64,000 nucleotides of DNA from Bacillota bacterium (GTDB lineage Bacteria > Bacillota > Clostridia > Acetivibrionales > DTU013): NCBI GenBank assembly GCA_023411575.1, contig JAEYOP010000017.1:1-64000 (forward strand), in the 5' to 3' direction. Below are positions 43,163 to 52,266 of the stretch, in pieces. The position numbers and the translations under genes are program-made. Position 1 is the first letter of the stretch; the number at the start of each line of letters is the position of its first letter. The notes under the pieces were generated by a model. That model did no database searches. It saw only the letters and a program-made list of their open reading frames with translations, and had not been told where the DNA came from.

Positions 43163-44767
43163 ATGGTCAGACTGCTCATTGTGGATGATGAAAACATAAC
43201 AAGGGAAACCCTGCGGGATTTCATCCCCTGGGTGGAGCTCGGCATCGGCGCGGTGGAAACGGCAAACAACGGGATAACGGCGCTGGCGGCCCTTCGGGAA
43301 TTCAAACCGGACATCCTGCTTTGCGACGTGCGGATGCCCAAAATGGACGGCATCGAGCTTGCTTCCCGGGTCCGGGAGTCCCTTCCGGAATGCAAGATTA
43401 TTTTTCTGAGCGGCTATTCCGACAAGGAATACCTGAAATCCGCCATCCATCTGCAGGCTGTCAATTACATCGAAAAGCCGATCAATTTCGAGGAAATCAA
43501 AAAAGTCGTCCGTCACGCGGTCACCCTGCATGAAGCCGATACCCGGCAAAAGGCGGAGAAGGAAAAGCTGGAATACAATATAAATGAAAACAGCCGCCTG
43601 CTCAAGCAAAGACTTGTTCTGGAAATCGTCAGCCAGAAATCCGACCCGGACGAACTGAAGCGGAAGTATGATTTCCCCTTTATTCCGTTGTTTGACCAAA
43701 ACGCTTTTTTCGTGTTGTATTTCCTTCTGCCGGAGGTCGGACCGGAGGACGGCAAATTGCCGGAGGCTGTTGCCCCAAGGCTTCATGCCCTTGTCTACGA
43801 CACCGTGTTCGGCCATTCGGACAATTCCCTGGCCGCGCTGGACGAAGGAGGCAACCTCCTCTTCATTTCGGCGGATTCCGGTTCCTCCGGCGGTGATACC
43901 GGCCTGCGGGACAGGCGGGCGGAAGAGATTTTCAGCCAGTTGAAGGACTTGTTTAGGGAGGATTCCGACATTTCCGCGGGAGTCGGCCTGTCCGTGGAAA
44001 GTTTCAGCCGGATCGGCGATTCCTATTCGTCCGCCCGGGAGGCGGTAAGTTTCCGTTTTTATGAGGAAAAGGGCATGATATATCATGCGGAAGAGCGGCT
44101 TTCCGCCTGCTTTGCCGTAGACAACGCCCTCTATGCCCGGTTCAAGGATCTCCTGAAGCGAGGCGCCTCGGAGGAAGCGTCCGAGTTGGTCCGGAAGCTG
44201 GCGGAGCAGGCGCGCGAATGCAGGGACGGCAATATCAGCCGCGTAAAAAATGTCTTCTTCGACCTGATGATTGCCCTGTATGAAATAACAAAAGAAGCAG
44301 GGTTCCCCAAAGAAACACAGGAAGATGACCGGAGATACATCTGGCAGGAGGTCGAGAGTGCGGAACGGCTGAGCGAATTGGCGGATTCCGTATTGGAAAG
44401 CATCCGGGAAGAGCTGTCCGGCCTCGTGGACAAGAGCCGGCAGAATCGAAAGATAACGGAAATCATGGATTTCATCAACCGGGAATACGGCAACCATGGA
44501 CTGAGCACCAAATCCATCGCCGCCCATATGTTTTTCACCCAATCCTATTTGTGTATCTTTTTTAAGAAGCACACGGGCAAAACCCTGAACGAATATCTTA
44601 CGGAAGTGCGGATCGCCAGGGCAAAGGAGCTTTTGAAGAACAAGGAACTGAAGCTTTTTGACATCGCCGACCAGGTGGGCTTTGCGGACCCCAACTATTT
44701 CTCCGTGATCTTCAAGAAGCACACGGGCTGCGCACCGTCCGAATACCGGGAGAGCTACCTGCTATGA
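43163..44767 (+). CDS. YesN-type response regulator with AraC output domain
   Basis: A 534-aa regulator. The receiver domain (1-120) has the phosphorylation site D55 in LLCDVRMPK. A long middle part follows. The last about 100 residues are an AraC-type DNA-binding domain (STKSIAAHMFFTQSYLCIFFKK, DIADQVGFADPNYFSVIFKK, APSEYR; described by segments). It overlaps the kinase gene by four bases (ATGA). It is divergent from the second sugar importer and should activate it. A TATAAT at 43122-43127 is the likely -10 box. Confidence 0.92.
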   Translation: MVRLLIVDDENITRETLRDFIPWVELGIGAVETANNGITALAALREFKPDILLCDVRMPKMDGIELASRVRESLPECKIIFLSGYSDKEYLKSAIHLQAVNYIEKPINFEEIKKVVRHAVTLHEADTRQKAEKEKLEYNINENSRLLKQRLVLEIVSQKSDPDELKRKYDFPFIPLFDQNAFFVLYFLLPEVGPEDGKLPEAVAPRLHALVYDTVFGHSDNSLAALDEGGNLLFISADSGSSGGDTGLRDRRAEEIFSQLKDLFREDSDISAGVGLSVESFSRIGDSYSSAREAVSFRFYEEKGMIYHAEERLSACFAVDNALYARFKDLLKRGASEEASELVRKLAEQARECRDGNISRVKNVFFDLMIALYEITKEAGFPKETQEDDRRYIWQEVESAERLSELADSVLESIREELSGLVDKSRQNRKITEIMDFINREYGNHGLSTKSIAAHMFFTQSYLCIFFKKHTGKTLNEYLTEVRIARAKELLKNKELKLFDIADQVGFADPNYFSVIFKKHTGCAPSEYRESYLL

Positions 44768-46572
44768 TAAGGAAAATCATAAGCCTGATCGACGATCTCA
44801 GCATAAAAAACAAACTGGCCCTCCTGATCCTGGCGCTGACCACCGTGCCGTTCTGCATCTTTATTGCGGTCAATTCCTATATCTCCTCCAGGGACGTTGA
44901 AACGCAGGCCGCCTATTCCTCCCGGAAGGTGCTGGATCAAACCAAAGCCTTTCTCGAAAACAAGACCACCTCCATCAAAAACGAGATTTATTCCTACTCC
45001 TTGAACGATAAGGTGCAGGAACTCTGCACCACGCCCAAAAGCTTTTACGAACAGAATTTTTCCAATTGGATCAGCGATTCCGACAAATACAGGCGGCTCG
45101 CCTTTACCTTATACTATAATACCGACATTTCCCAGGCCCAGCTGTACACCGAAAATGGGATTGCCGACGTGCTGGAGAGCGCGGAATTCCAGAAGATGAG
45201 CAAAATCGAAAATTCCTCCTGGTATCAAGCCATGGTGACGGAAAAGGACATCAGCAAATGGCTGCCCTCCGACAGCTTCCCCCAGTCCGGCAACAGCCGG
45301 TATCTCTATTACGTCCAGGGAATCCGCGGAAATCTCAGCGTCAAATCCTTTATCGGCGTGCTCCGGGCCAGTATCAACGAATCCCTGATCCAGGCAATCC
45401 TGGATCAAGCCGTCTATACAAAATCCACCTCCATTTATCTCATCAACAGCGAGAATAAGCTGGTAAGCTCCTCTACCACCGTTTTTTCGGATGTGGCTGA
45501 AATAACGGAGGTCCTGGACCATCTGGGCGGCACGGCAACAGACAACGGAACCTGGGAAAACGTGACCATCGGGGGAAAAAAGATTCTCTTCGGCGTCCAG
45601 GCTGTGGCGAATTCCGACTGGCGGCTTGTCATGACCATCCCGTACGGGGAAATCCTGCAATTGAGCGTTAAGACCAGAACACAGATGATCCTGATCCTGC
45701 TGGCCGTTTTGCCGTTTATCCTTGTGATTACCTTCCTTGCGGCATCTTCCAGCACCAAACGGATCCGCAGGCTGATTTCCCATATGCGCAAGGCGGAAAA
45801 AGGGAATTTCGACATCAGCATCCTGCCCAGCAACAACGACGAAATCGGGGAGCTGACCCGGAATTTCAACCATATGCTGACCCGGATCGCCATGCTCCTG
45901 GAGGATACCTACAAGCTGGGAAAGGAAAACAAGAATCTGGAGCTCAAAGCCCTCCAGGCCCAGATCAACCCCCATTTTCTGTACAACAGCCTGGACCTGA
46001 TCAACTGCATTTCCGTCAAGCATAACGTGCCCGAAATCGGACAAATGGTGGAGACCCTGGCCAAATTCTATAAATTGAGCCTGAGCAAGGGAGAAGACAT
46101 CGTCAGTATCCGCAACGAGGCCGAGCATGTGAAATGCTATGTCCAGGCCCAGAATATGCGCTTCCAGAACAAAATAAACCTGGTGGTGGACATCCCGAAG
46201 GAAGTGTACCGGTGCAGCATCCCGAAAATAATCCTTCAGCCTCTCGTGGAGAACTCCATCCTGCACGGGATTTTCAGGAAGGACGAGGAAGCCGGAACGA
46301 TCCGGATTACGGGAAAGTTGGAGAAGGACCGGATTACGCTGACAGTGTCGGACGACGGCGTCGGCATACCGGCCGAATATCTGAAGGACATCCTGACGGG
46401 CAGCTCCGCCAGCGAAGCCCACGGCTACGGCATCAAGAACATCAATGAACGGCTGAAAATAAATTACGGCGGCGAATCCGGGCTGGAATACCAGAGCGTG
46501 GAAAGCGAAGGCACGACGGTAATCATCCGCATCCCCGCCGTCCCGTACGAAAAGGAGCAGCCGCCCCGCTAA
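44764..46572 (+). CDS. YesM-type sensor histidine kinase
   Basis: A 602-aa membrane kinase. Membrane segments lie at about 17-37 and 303-323, enclosing an extracellular sensor of about 265 residues. HAMP-like linker, then the phospho-accepting H404 in INPHFLYNSL, and an ATPase domain with SDDGVGIP and HGYGIKNINERL. It phosphorylates the response regulator encoded just upstream, probably in response to the sugar or its binding protein. Confidence 0.92.
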   Translation: MIRKIISLIDDLSIKNKLALLILALTTVPFCIFIAVNSYISSRDVETQAAYSSRKVLDQTKAFLENKTTSIKNEIYSYSLNDKVQELCTTPKSFYEQNFSNWISDSDKYRRLAFTLYYNTDISQAQLYTENGIADVLESAEFQKMSKIENSSWYQAMVTEKDISKWLPSDSFPQSGNSRYLYYVQGIRGNLSVKSFIGVLRASINESLIQAILDQAVYTKSTSIYLINSENKLVSSSTTVFSDVAEITEVLDHLGGTATDNGTWENVTIGGKKILFGVQAVANSDWRLVMTIPYGEILQLSVKTRTQMILILLAVLPFILVITFLAASSSTKRIRRLISHMRKAEKGNFDISILPSNNDEIGELTRNFNHMLTRIAMLLEDTYKLGKENKNLELKALQAQINPHFLYNSLDLINCISVKHNVPEIGQMVETLAKFYKLSLSKGEDIVSIRNEAEHVKCYVQAQNMRFQNKINLVVDIPKEVYRCSIPKIILQPLVENSILHGIFRKDEEAGTIRITGKLEKDRITLTVSDDGVGIPAEYLKDILTGSSASEAHGYGIKNINERLKINYGGESGLEYQSVESEGTTVIIRIPAVPYEKEQPPR

Positions 46573-47258
46573 ACGGGCGAATGAATGCCCAGCCGGTTGG
46601 GACATGCCTTCCGGCAGGCGCAGCAGCTGATTACTACCTGATCCCCTCCATACGATTGAAATGCATGCTGCCAGCAGCGGCCCTGGTCCATGGAAACGCC
46701 ATCCATTGCACGGATCGGACATGCATCCAGGCACAGGCGGCAATTCTTCAGGCAGCCCTCATAGGAGGCGACCGGGTCCGGCTCCAGTTCCGCCGATGTC
46801 AGCACGGCATTGAGCCAGATCATGTTTCCATAAAGGTCGTTGACCAGAAGGGTGTTCTTCCCGATTTTGCCCAATCCGGCCTGAACGGCGGCATGCTTCA
46901 GGGATATGATCCCGCGCGTTTTATTGGTATCGGCATCGTGCGTGCAGGGTCCTACCGTACCAGCGGGAACCGCGGCGATCCCCTCCGCCTCCAATCTGTA
47001 GCACAGCTCCAGGCCGGCATAATCCATCTTTTCCGTCAATTTGTTTCTCACGATGGAATAAGGGATCAAGGAAGGACTATGCAGCGTACTGTGCAGGAAT
47101 TTCCTGCCTATGACGACCACCGATTTGCACTGGGGCAAAACATCCCTCGGATGATAGCCTCTCGGCGCTTCTTCAAAACGGTCCACGGATGCGACCCCGC
47201 ACAAATCCATGCCGAGTTCCTCCGCAATTCTCTTTACTTCAAGCGAAGTAATATCCAT
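46569..47258 (-). CDS. 4Fe-4S double-cluster protein related to QueG
   Basis: A 229-aa iron-sulphur protein, shorter than QueG (about 300-380 aa). The front part has MDLCGVASVDRFEEAPRG and GLGKIGKNTLL, both typical of this family. The two cluster motifs are CLKNCRLCLDACP and CCACRKACP. A simple electron-transfer or reductase role is likely, with no known substrate. Its stop overlaps the kinase stop on the other strand by four bases. Upstream is a consensus promoter with a long palindrome placed where a repressor would sit. Confidence 0.75.
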   Translation of the reverse strand: MDITSLEVKRIAEELGMDLCGVASVDRFEEAPRGYHPRDVLPQCKSVVVIGRKFLHSTLHSPSLIPYSIVRNKLTEKMDYAGLELCYRLEAEGIAAVPAGTVGPCTHDADTNKTRGIISLKHAAVQAGLGKIGKNTLLVNDLYGNMIWLNAVLTSAELEPDPVASYEGCLKNCRLCLDACPIRAMDGVSMDQGRCWQHAFQSYGGDQVVISCCACRKACPNRLGIHSPV

Positions 47259-47271
47259 ATCGCCCTCACAT

Positions 47272-47305
47272 ATGTAACCACTATTTTAATTTTTAAAGGT
47301 TACAT
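47272..47305. promoter_or_regulatory. Palindromic operator at the 4Fe-4S gene
   Basis: ATGTAACC (47272-47279) and GGTTACAT (47298-47305) form a perfect 8-bp inverted repeat with an 18-base AT-rich spacer. It lies just after the predicted transcription start and 14 bases before the ATG of the 4Fe-4S gene. The binding protein is unknown; the CGNR protein encoded divergently is one candidate. Confidence 0.65.
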
Positions 47306-47314
47306 TTCCACTTC

Positions 47315-47343
47315 ACTATACTACACCTCTTTGAAGCTGTCAA
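47315..47343 (-). promoter_or_regulatory. Consensus promoter of the 4Fe-4S gene
   Basis: The - strand reads a perfect TTGACA (47343-47338), a 17-base spacer and TATAGT (47320-47315). This is the best promoter match in the window. The palindrome follows it at once. Confidence 0.8.
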
Positions 47344-47461
47344 TACGTATTTGGCTGTTTCACGCCAGATGCGTTGATCTTCAATTACAGCAGCCGCCAA
47401 TTGCAACAGCCCGTGATTGCGGCAGCTTTCAATGCGGCAGCCCTGCGGAATGAACAAGTCT

Positions 47462-47490
47462 TTGATTGCGTACGGAAGAAAGGTTATAAT
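47462..47490 (+). promoter_or_regulatory. Promoter of the CGNR protein gene
   Basis: TTGATT (47462-47467), a 17-base spacer and TATAAT (47485-47490). The start of transcription would fall near 47497, right at the GGAGG site, so the mRNA has almost no leader. Confidence 0.65.
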
Positions 47491-47508
47491 AGAGTTGGAG
47501 GCCAAAGA

Positions 47509-48063
47509 ATGGATTTCTTGTGTTTTGATTTTATAAACACCCAGTGGTATGCAGCCCATAACCCGGGCTTTGAACCGTTAAGGGATAAAACCTGGATGGA
47601 GGATTTTTCCGCCAAATGGGAGCTGAATGCGGGTTGTGCGCTTTCGGAACGCCAGTTCCGGCAGTTGGCCGAATTGAGGGCTCTGCTGTTTGATATTGTG
47701 GTGGACCTGCATACCGGCAAGGGAATCCGGGACCAAAGACTGGCGAAATTCAACCGCTATCTCTCCCTGACCCCGTTGAACCATGAGCTCCTGCAGGAGG
47801 AGAATACCTACAAGGTAGTGCTGACACCGGCCTGCAGGGATTGGAAATATGTATTATACAAAATTGCATCTTCCCTTGCCGAGGTAATCACAGCGCATGG
47901 CGCAGAAAAAATCCGGGTATGCGACAACCCCGCCTGCAGATGGGTTTTCCTCGACAACAGCAGGAATCGTTCCCGCAGGTGGTGCAGCAACACCTGCTCC
48001 AGCCTGATCAAGGTACGCAAATTCCGCGAAAGTCAAAAGAGTCGGGGTAACTGCATGGAATAG
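47509..48063 (+). CDS. CGNR zinc-finger protein
   Basis: A 184-aa protein. Start at 47509 with GGAGG eight bases before; the frame is open from 47374 without a site. The N-terminal part is an ABATE-like domain (LCFDFINTQW near the start). The C-terminal zinc finger has CDNPACRWVFLD and RRWCSNTC, giving the four cysteines of the CGNR family, though the motif itself reads C-S-N-T here. These proteins are thought to be stress-related transcription regulators. Its 3' end overlaps thiD on the other strand by 31 bases. Confidence 0.8.
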   Translation: MDFLCFDFINTQWYAAHNPGFEPLRDKTWMEDFSAKWELNAGCALSERQFRQLAELRALLFDIVVDLHTGKGIRDQRLAKFNRYLSLTPLNHELLQEENTYKVVLTPACRDWKYVLYKIASSLAEVITAHGAEKIRVCDNPACRWVFLDNSRNRSRRWCSNTCSSLIKVRKFRESQKSRGNCME

Positions 48064-48830
48064 CAGTGATTCAGGGGACCTCTGCCCTTCCCCAGGTCCA
48101 GGCCCGCCTTCAGCGCGCCGGTAAGGTACGCTTTTGCCCGTTCAACGCTTTTTTCCATGGGCCAGCCTTCCGCCAGGTTGCAGGCAATAGCGGAAGAAAG
48201 GGTACAGCCCGTTCCGTGGGTGTTGGGGTTGTCAATCCGTTCCGCCGGAATCCAGGAGGCTTTCCCGTCCAGATAGAGCAAATCGTCGGCGGAGCCGGTC
48301 AGGTGCCCGCCCTTGACTAGAACGCCGCCGTCCAGCAGGACGGATATTTTTTCAGCAGCGGCAAGCATATCCTCCCTGGTTGCGATTTTCATTCCGCAAA
48401 GGGCTTCCGCTTCCGGTATGTTGGGCGTAATCAGGTCCGCGATGGGGATAAGCCGATTCACTACAGCGTCCATTGCCCCGTCGTTCAGCAGCCTGCTGCC
48501 GCTTGTCGCCACCATCACCGGATCAACCACTATGTTTCTGGCGTTATACCGCTTCAAGCTGTCCACGATGGCATCTATGATCCTGCTGTTTGCCACCATG
48601 CCGATTTTTACGGCATCCGGGAAAATATCGCTGAAAATACAGTCCAACTGCTGCGCCACGAACCCGGGATCCGCTTCCAGCACGCCGTAAACGCCGGTCG
48701 TATTTTGAGCCGTCAATGCGGTTATGGCGCTCATGGCGTACATCCCGTGAGCGGTTATGGTCTTTATATCCGCCTGTATCCCCGCGCCGCCGCTGCAATC
48801 CGAGCCGGCTATGGTCAGAACCTTTTTCAT
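48033..48830 (-). CDS. thiD: Hydroxymethylpyrimidine/phosphomethylpyrimidine kinase
   Basis: A 265-aa ribokinase-fold enzyme that phosphorylates HMP and HMP phosphate in thiamin making and salvage. Markers are TIAGSDCSGGAGIQADIKT near the start, VVDPVMVATSG, and the anion-hole/catalytic-base motif NTHGTGCTLSSAIA. GAGGTG precedes the ATG. Last gene of the thiamin operon, one base after the thiE-HAD stop. Confidence 0.95.
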   Translation of the reverse strand: MKKVLTIAGSDCSGGAGIQADIKTITAHGMYAMSAITALTAQNTTGVYGVLEADPGFVAQQLDCIFSDIFPDAVKIGMVANSRIIDAIVDSLKRYNARNIVVDPVMVATSGSRLLNDGAMDAVVNRLIPIADLITPNIPEAEALCGMKIATREDMLAAAEKISVLLDGGVLVKGGHLTGSADDLLYLDGKASWIPAERIDNPNTHGTGCTLSSAIACNLAEGWPMEKSVERAKAYLTGALKAGLDLGKGRGPLNHCYSMQLPRLF

Positions 48831-48831
48831 T

Positions 48832-50109
48832 TCAGGTCACCTCGAATTCATTTAAATTTTCCACGTAGAAATCCGCCGTTTCCCTTATTTTCTCCCGGTC
48901 GTCCTCGAATACCCGCTCCCTGACGCCGACTGTATAAAAGTCCGCCGATTTGGCTGCTTTGACCGCATGAAGGGCGTCTTCGAATACGATGATCTCATCG
49001 ACGGCCAAACCAAGCCTTTCCGCCGCTTTGCGGTATATTTCGGGGCTTTGCTTGCTGCCGCCCGTCTCGGCCGAGGTGATGACAAAGTCAAAATGCCGGT
49101 CTATGCCGAGCCTTTTTAAGGCATATTCCGCCAGGTGCCTATCGGTTGCGGTAGCTATGCACATTTTCAGGCCCCTGTTCTTTTCAAGGAACTCCCGCAC
49201 CCCTTCTTTTAGCTCCACCTCGTATTTGTATTTGTCCTCGATCATTGAATTGATTCCGTCCATTACCTGCCGCGGAGTCCGAAGGAGGCCGAATTCGGAA
49301 ATGAAATATTCCGCCGCCTGCAAAAGGCTCATCGGCTTCAGGGTTTCCCACAGAGTGGCGGGGATCGGCTCAACGCCTTCCGACCGGAGATATTCCGCGC
49401 CGATATTGTCCCAGACGCCCATGGAATCCAGGAGCGTCCCGTCCAGATCGAAAATCAGCCCTTTCGCCTTTTTCCGCACCGTTTCCTTTGCAATGCCCAG
49501 CAGTTCCCTTGTGGCCGCCCCAACATCGGGCTCCGCAAAGATGGCCGATATGACGGCAGCACCGTCGATGCCCGTCCCCTTCAATTGCAGAATGTTTCTC
49601 CTGTTAATTCCGCCAATGGCGACCACCGGAATACGCACCGCCGCGCATATGGCCTTCAAGGTCTCCAGGGATACGTTGTCGGCATCGTCCTTGGTCGCCG
49701 TGGCAAAAACCGCGCCAACGCCGAGGTAATCGGCTCCCTGCTCTTCCGCAAGCAGCGCCTGCTCCACGGTCTGCACCGAAACCCCGAGAATTTTGTCCTT
49801 TCCGATCCGGGCCCGGATATCGAGGGCATTCCCGTCACTTTGCCCCACATGCACCCCATCTGCATTTATGGCAAGGGCCACGTCAATGTTGTCATTTATG
49901 ATCAAGGGGACGTTGTACTTGTCCGTAATCTCTTTCATTTTCCGGCCTTCCCGGACAAATTCGTCAAAGGAAAGCTCCTTTTCCCGAAGCTGTATAAAGG
50001 AAGCGCCTGCCTTTATGATTTCTTCCACCTGGTTTTCAAGCTTGTTTTCCCCGAGCCAGGACCGGTCGGTTACAACATACAAAAGCAAGGACCCTTTACC
50101 TGCGTTCAA
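48832..50109 (-). CDS. thiE: Thiamin-phosphate synthase fused to a HAD hydrolase
   Basis: A fusion of about 425 aa. Residues about 1-210 are ThiE, which joins HMP pyrophosphate to thiazole phosphate: YVVTDRSWL, FIQLREKEL, NDNIDVALAINADGVHVGQ, VSVQTVEQA, VAIGGINRRN. Residues about 215-425 are a HAD phosphatase-like part: LIFDLDGTLLDSMGVWD, CIATATDRH and IIVFEDALHAVKAAK. The start is unsure: GTG at 50118 touches the GGAGGAGG site, whereas TTG at 50109 has good spacing. It overlaps thiM. The HAD half may remove phosphate from thiamin phosphate or a damaged intermediate. Confidence 0.88.
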   Translation of the reverse strand: MNAGKGSLLLYVVTDRSWLGENKLENQVEEIIKAGASFIQLREKELSFDEFVREGRKMKEITDKYNVPLIINDNIDVALAINADGVHVGQSDGNALDIRARIGKDKILGVSVQTVEQALLAEEQGADYLGVGAVFATATKDDADNVSLETLKAICAAVRIPVVAIGGINRRNILQLKGTGIDGAAVISAIFAEPDVGAATRELLGIAKETVRKKAKGLIFDLDGTLLDSMGVWDNIGAEYLRSEGVEPIPATLWETLKPMSLLQAAEYFISEFGLLRTPRQVMDGINSMIEDKYKYEVELKEGVREFLEKNRGLKMCIATATDRHLAEYALKRLGIDRHFDFVITSAETGGSKQSPEIYRKAAERLGLAVDEIIVFEDALHAVKAAKSADFYTVGVRERVFEDDREKIRETADFYVENLNEFEVT

Positions 50110-50920
50110 CTTTCGCACCCTCCTCCAGCATCCGGACGTTCATTTTGCTCATAAAGTCAATCAGCAGCATGCGGTAGGTGTTCGTCCCTCCGTCGAGCTC
50201 ACAAAGCCTTTTGTACGCAAGCTCCCCGCACAGGCCCATCGCGGACACTGCACAGGCTGTTGCTTCCAGAATACCGTCATAATTGGCTCCGACATAGCTG
50301 CCGATCACGGCGGTCAGCATGCAGCCCGTTCCGGTGACCCTGCTCATCATAGGATGCCCGTTCCGGATTACATAGGCCGTTTCGCCATCCGCCACAATAT
50401 CCGTTGCGCCTGTAATGACGATCACCGCGCCGGTCGCCTTGGAGAAGGCTTTGGCAAAAGCAACGGCCTGGTCGAGGTTGTCCGCCGTCACCGCATCGGC
50501 GGCGCTCGCGTCCACGCCCGACGTGGAACTGCTGCCGGCAGCGAGAAATTTGATTTCGGAGCTGTTGCCCCGGATTACGGAGAACTTCACCTCTTTCAGC
50601 AGCGTCAGGGCCGTATTGTTGCGAAGCTGCGACGCTCCGGCCCCCACAGGGTCCAATATGACCGGGTGTCCCAGCTCGTTCGCCCTTTTGCCCGCGGCGA
50701 TCATCGACTGAATGGTTCTTTCATTCAGCGTGCCGATATTGAGAACCAGCGAAGAACAAATGGAGGTGATTTCCCCCACCTCGCCGATATCATCGGCCAT
50801 GATCGGGGATCCGCCGCTTGCCAGGATGATATTGGCACAGTCGTTTACCGTAACGTAATTGGTGATGGAGTGGACCAGCGGCGTCTTTTCTTTTACCTTT
50901 TTCAAAATAGACTCAAACAT
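50096..50920 (-). CDS. thiM: Hydroxyethylthiazole kinase
   Basis: A 274-aa ribokinase-fold enzyme that phosphorylates the thiazole alcohol for thiamin salvage. Markers are VHSITNYVTVNDCAN, GGSPIMADD, LDPVGAGAS and the catalytic-loop stretch GTGCMLTAVIGSY. Its start overlaps the cytX stop by 8 bases, and its end overlaps the next gene. Absence of thiazole-making genes here suggests salvage. Confidence 0.95.
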   Translation of the reverse strand: MFESILKKVKEKTPLVHSITNYVTVNDCANIILASGGSPIMADDIGEVGEITSICSSLVLNIGTLNERTIQSMIAAGKRANELGHPVILDPVGAGASQLRNNTALTLLKEVKFSVIRGNSSEIKFLAAGSSSTSGVDASAADAVTADNLDQAVAFAKAFSKATGAVIVITGATDIVADGETAYVIRNGHPMMSRVTGTGCMLTAVIGSYVGANYDGILEATACAVSAMGLCGELAYKRLCELDGGTNTYRMLLIDFMSKMNVRMLEEGAKVERR

Positions 50921-52106
50921 TTTTCCTTACCACCTTTTTTATAATGAAATGACTGACGACATCCAGAAGCATAACCAGAAGGAACACGGGAATGGTGCTG
51001 CCGATGGCTGTGTCCATCCCGAGGAAGACCCGGTACAAAAGAAACCCGATTCCCCACAGGCAGCTATTGAGAAGGTCGAATTTCTTTCCCCCTGTCCGCT
51101 TTTTCAAAATGAAATAATCCGTAATCAAGATGGCGGTCATCGGTACAAAAACCGATCCGATGAAATACAAAAAGTTTTCATACTGCTCGATGGGAATAAA
51201 GACCGCCAGGAGCGTCCCGACGACGCAGACCGCGATTGCGGCATGCCTGCTGTTCAGCCTTTTGTCGATGTTGTGGATGCTTTCCCCGGCCGAATACACA
51301 TCCAGGAAGGTGGTCGTCACCGTTGAAAGGAGAATAATCGGCATCGCGGCAATGCCAAGTCCCGCCGCCTGCAAGATGCGCACAATGTCGGAGCTGCCCG
51401 CGAAAAGCGCCCCTCCGAGGCCGATGGCATACATGAAGCAGCTTCCGGCGAAATAGCCGGCGGTACTGGCCAGGGTGAAGCCAATGGGCTTATCCGTGTT
51501 TTTGGTGTAGTCGGAAATCAAAGGCAGCCAGGAGATGGGCATGGCTATGGACAATTCCAGCGCAAGGCCGAAGCTCACGACTCCGCCGACCTCCCCGGCG
51601 CTCTCGCCCCTGAACACCAGAACGCACAGGACCAGCGTGAGGCAGAAAAGCCCGCCGACCGCGACGGCGTTAAGCCGTCCGAGATTTTTCAGCCCCGTGA
51701 TGAGCCAGATGACAATAAGTAAGCCGATTACCACACACCAGAACAAATCGGCGGGAAAGCCGGCGCTGCTTCCGTACAGCGGGCGAAAGGCCTTGGCGCC
51801 GCTGATGACCATGACGGCGGTCCAGCCCACCAGTTGAAGGACGTTGAGGATGGAAAAAAAGACGGAACCGGCCCTGCCAAAGGAAAGCCCGACGCTTTCC
51901 ATGGCCGTGACCTTGTTTTTCGCGCCGATGAGGCCTGCGAAATACAGGAGAAGGCACCCGATCAGATGGCCGGCCAGGATCGCCGCCATGCCGAGACCGA
52001 GGCCAAGCGGCGCCAGCAGCGCCCCCGTCAGGATTTCTGCAATGGAAATCGCGGCCCCGAGCCATAACAGGGCCCCGCTGAAGAAGGACATTTTGTTTTC
52101 GTTCAA
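50913..52106 (-). CDS. cytX: Hydroxymethylpyrimidine permease CytX
   Basis: A 397-aa NCS1-family membrane transporter with about 12 hydrophobic segments. CytX proteins under TPP riboswitches are predicted to import the thiamin pyrimidine. Typical parts are GALLWLGAAISIAEILTGAL, LQLVGWTAVMVISGAKA and SWLPLISDYTKNTDKP. Start is TTG at 52106, seven bases after GGGGG. First gene of the thiamin operon, directly after the riboswitch. Confidence 0.9.
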   Translation of the reverse strand: MNENKMSFFSGALLWLGAAISIAEILTGALLAPLGLGLGMAAILAGHLIGCLLLYFAGLIGAKNKVTAMESVGLSFGRAGSVFFSILNVLQLVGWTAVMVISGAKAFRPLYGSSAGFPADLFWCVVIGLLIVIWLITGLKNLGRLNAVAVGGLFCLTLVLCVLVFRGESAGEVGGVVSFGLALELSIAMPISWLPLISDYTKNTDKPIGFTLASTAGYFAGSCFMYAIGLGGALFAGSSDIVRILQAAGLGIAAMPIILLSTVTTTFLDVYSAGESIHNIDKRLNSRHAAIAVCVVGTLLAVFIPIEQYENFLYFIGSVFVPMTAILITDYFILKKRTGGKKFDLLNSCLWGIGFLLYRVFLGMDTAIGSTIPVFLLVMLLDVVSHFIIKKVVRKNV

Positions 52107-52131
52107 ATAAATTCCCCCACTAAAATCGTAA

Positions 52132-52159
52132 TGGGATATGCCTTACGCAGCATATCCCA
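52132..52159 (-). promoter_or_regulatory. Expression-platform hairpin of the TPP riboswitch
   Basis: A 9-bp stem (52132-52140 with 52151-52159) sits between aptamer and cytX start and has no T-run. Its UCCCAUU side can instead pair with the AGUGGGG around the cytX ribosome binding site (about 52114-52122). This suggests control of translation rather than termination. Confidence 0.55.
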
Positions 52160-52171
52160 CTAATTGACGAA

Positions 52172-52264
52172 AATAGCGAAGCTCCCTACGTTGGCATTAT
52201 CCAAATCAGGTTAAAGGGTCGAAGCTTCCAGCTTCCTCTCAGCCTGTGCACACAAGCTCCCCTG
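52172..52264 (-). ncRNA. TPP riboswitch (THI element)
   Basis: The - strand shows the conserved THI-box parts in order: GGGAGC near the 5' side, CTGAGAGGAAGC, ACCCTTTAACCTGAT, TGGATAATGCCAACGTAGGGA. It binds thiamin pyrophosphate and here precedes cytX-thiM-thiE/HAD-thiD, as expected for negative feedback. Confidence 0.95.
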
Positions 52265-52266
52265 TT

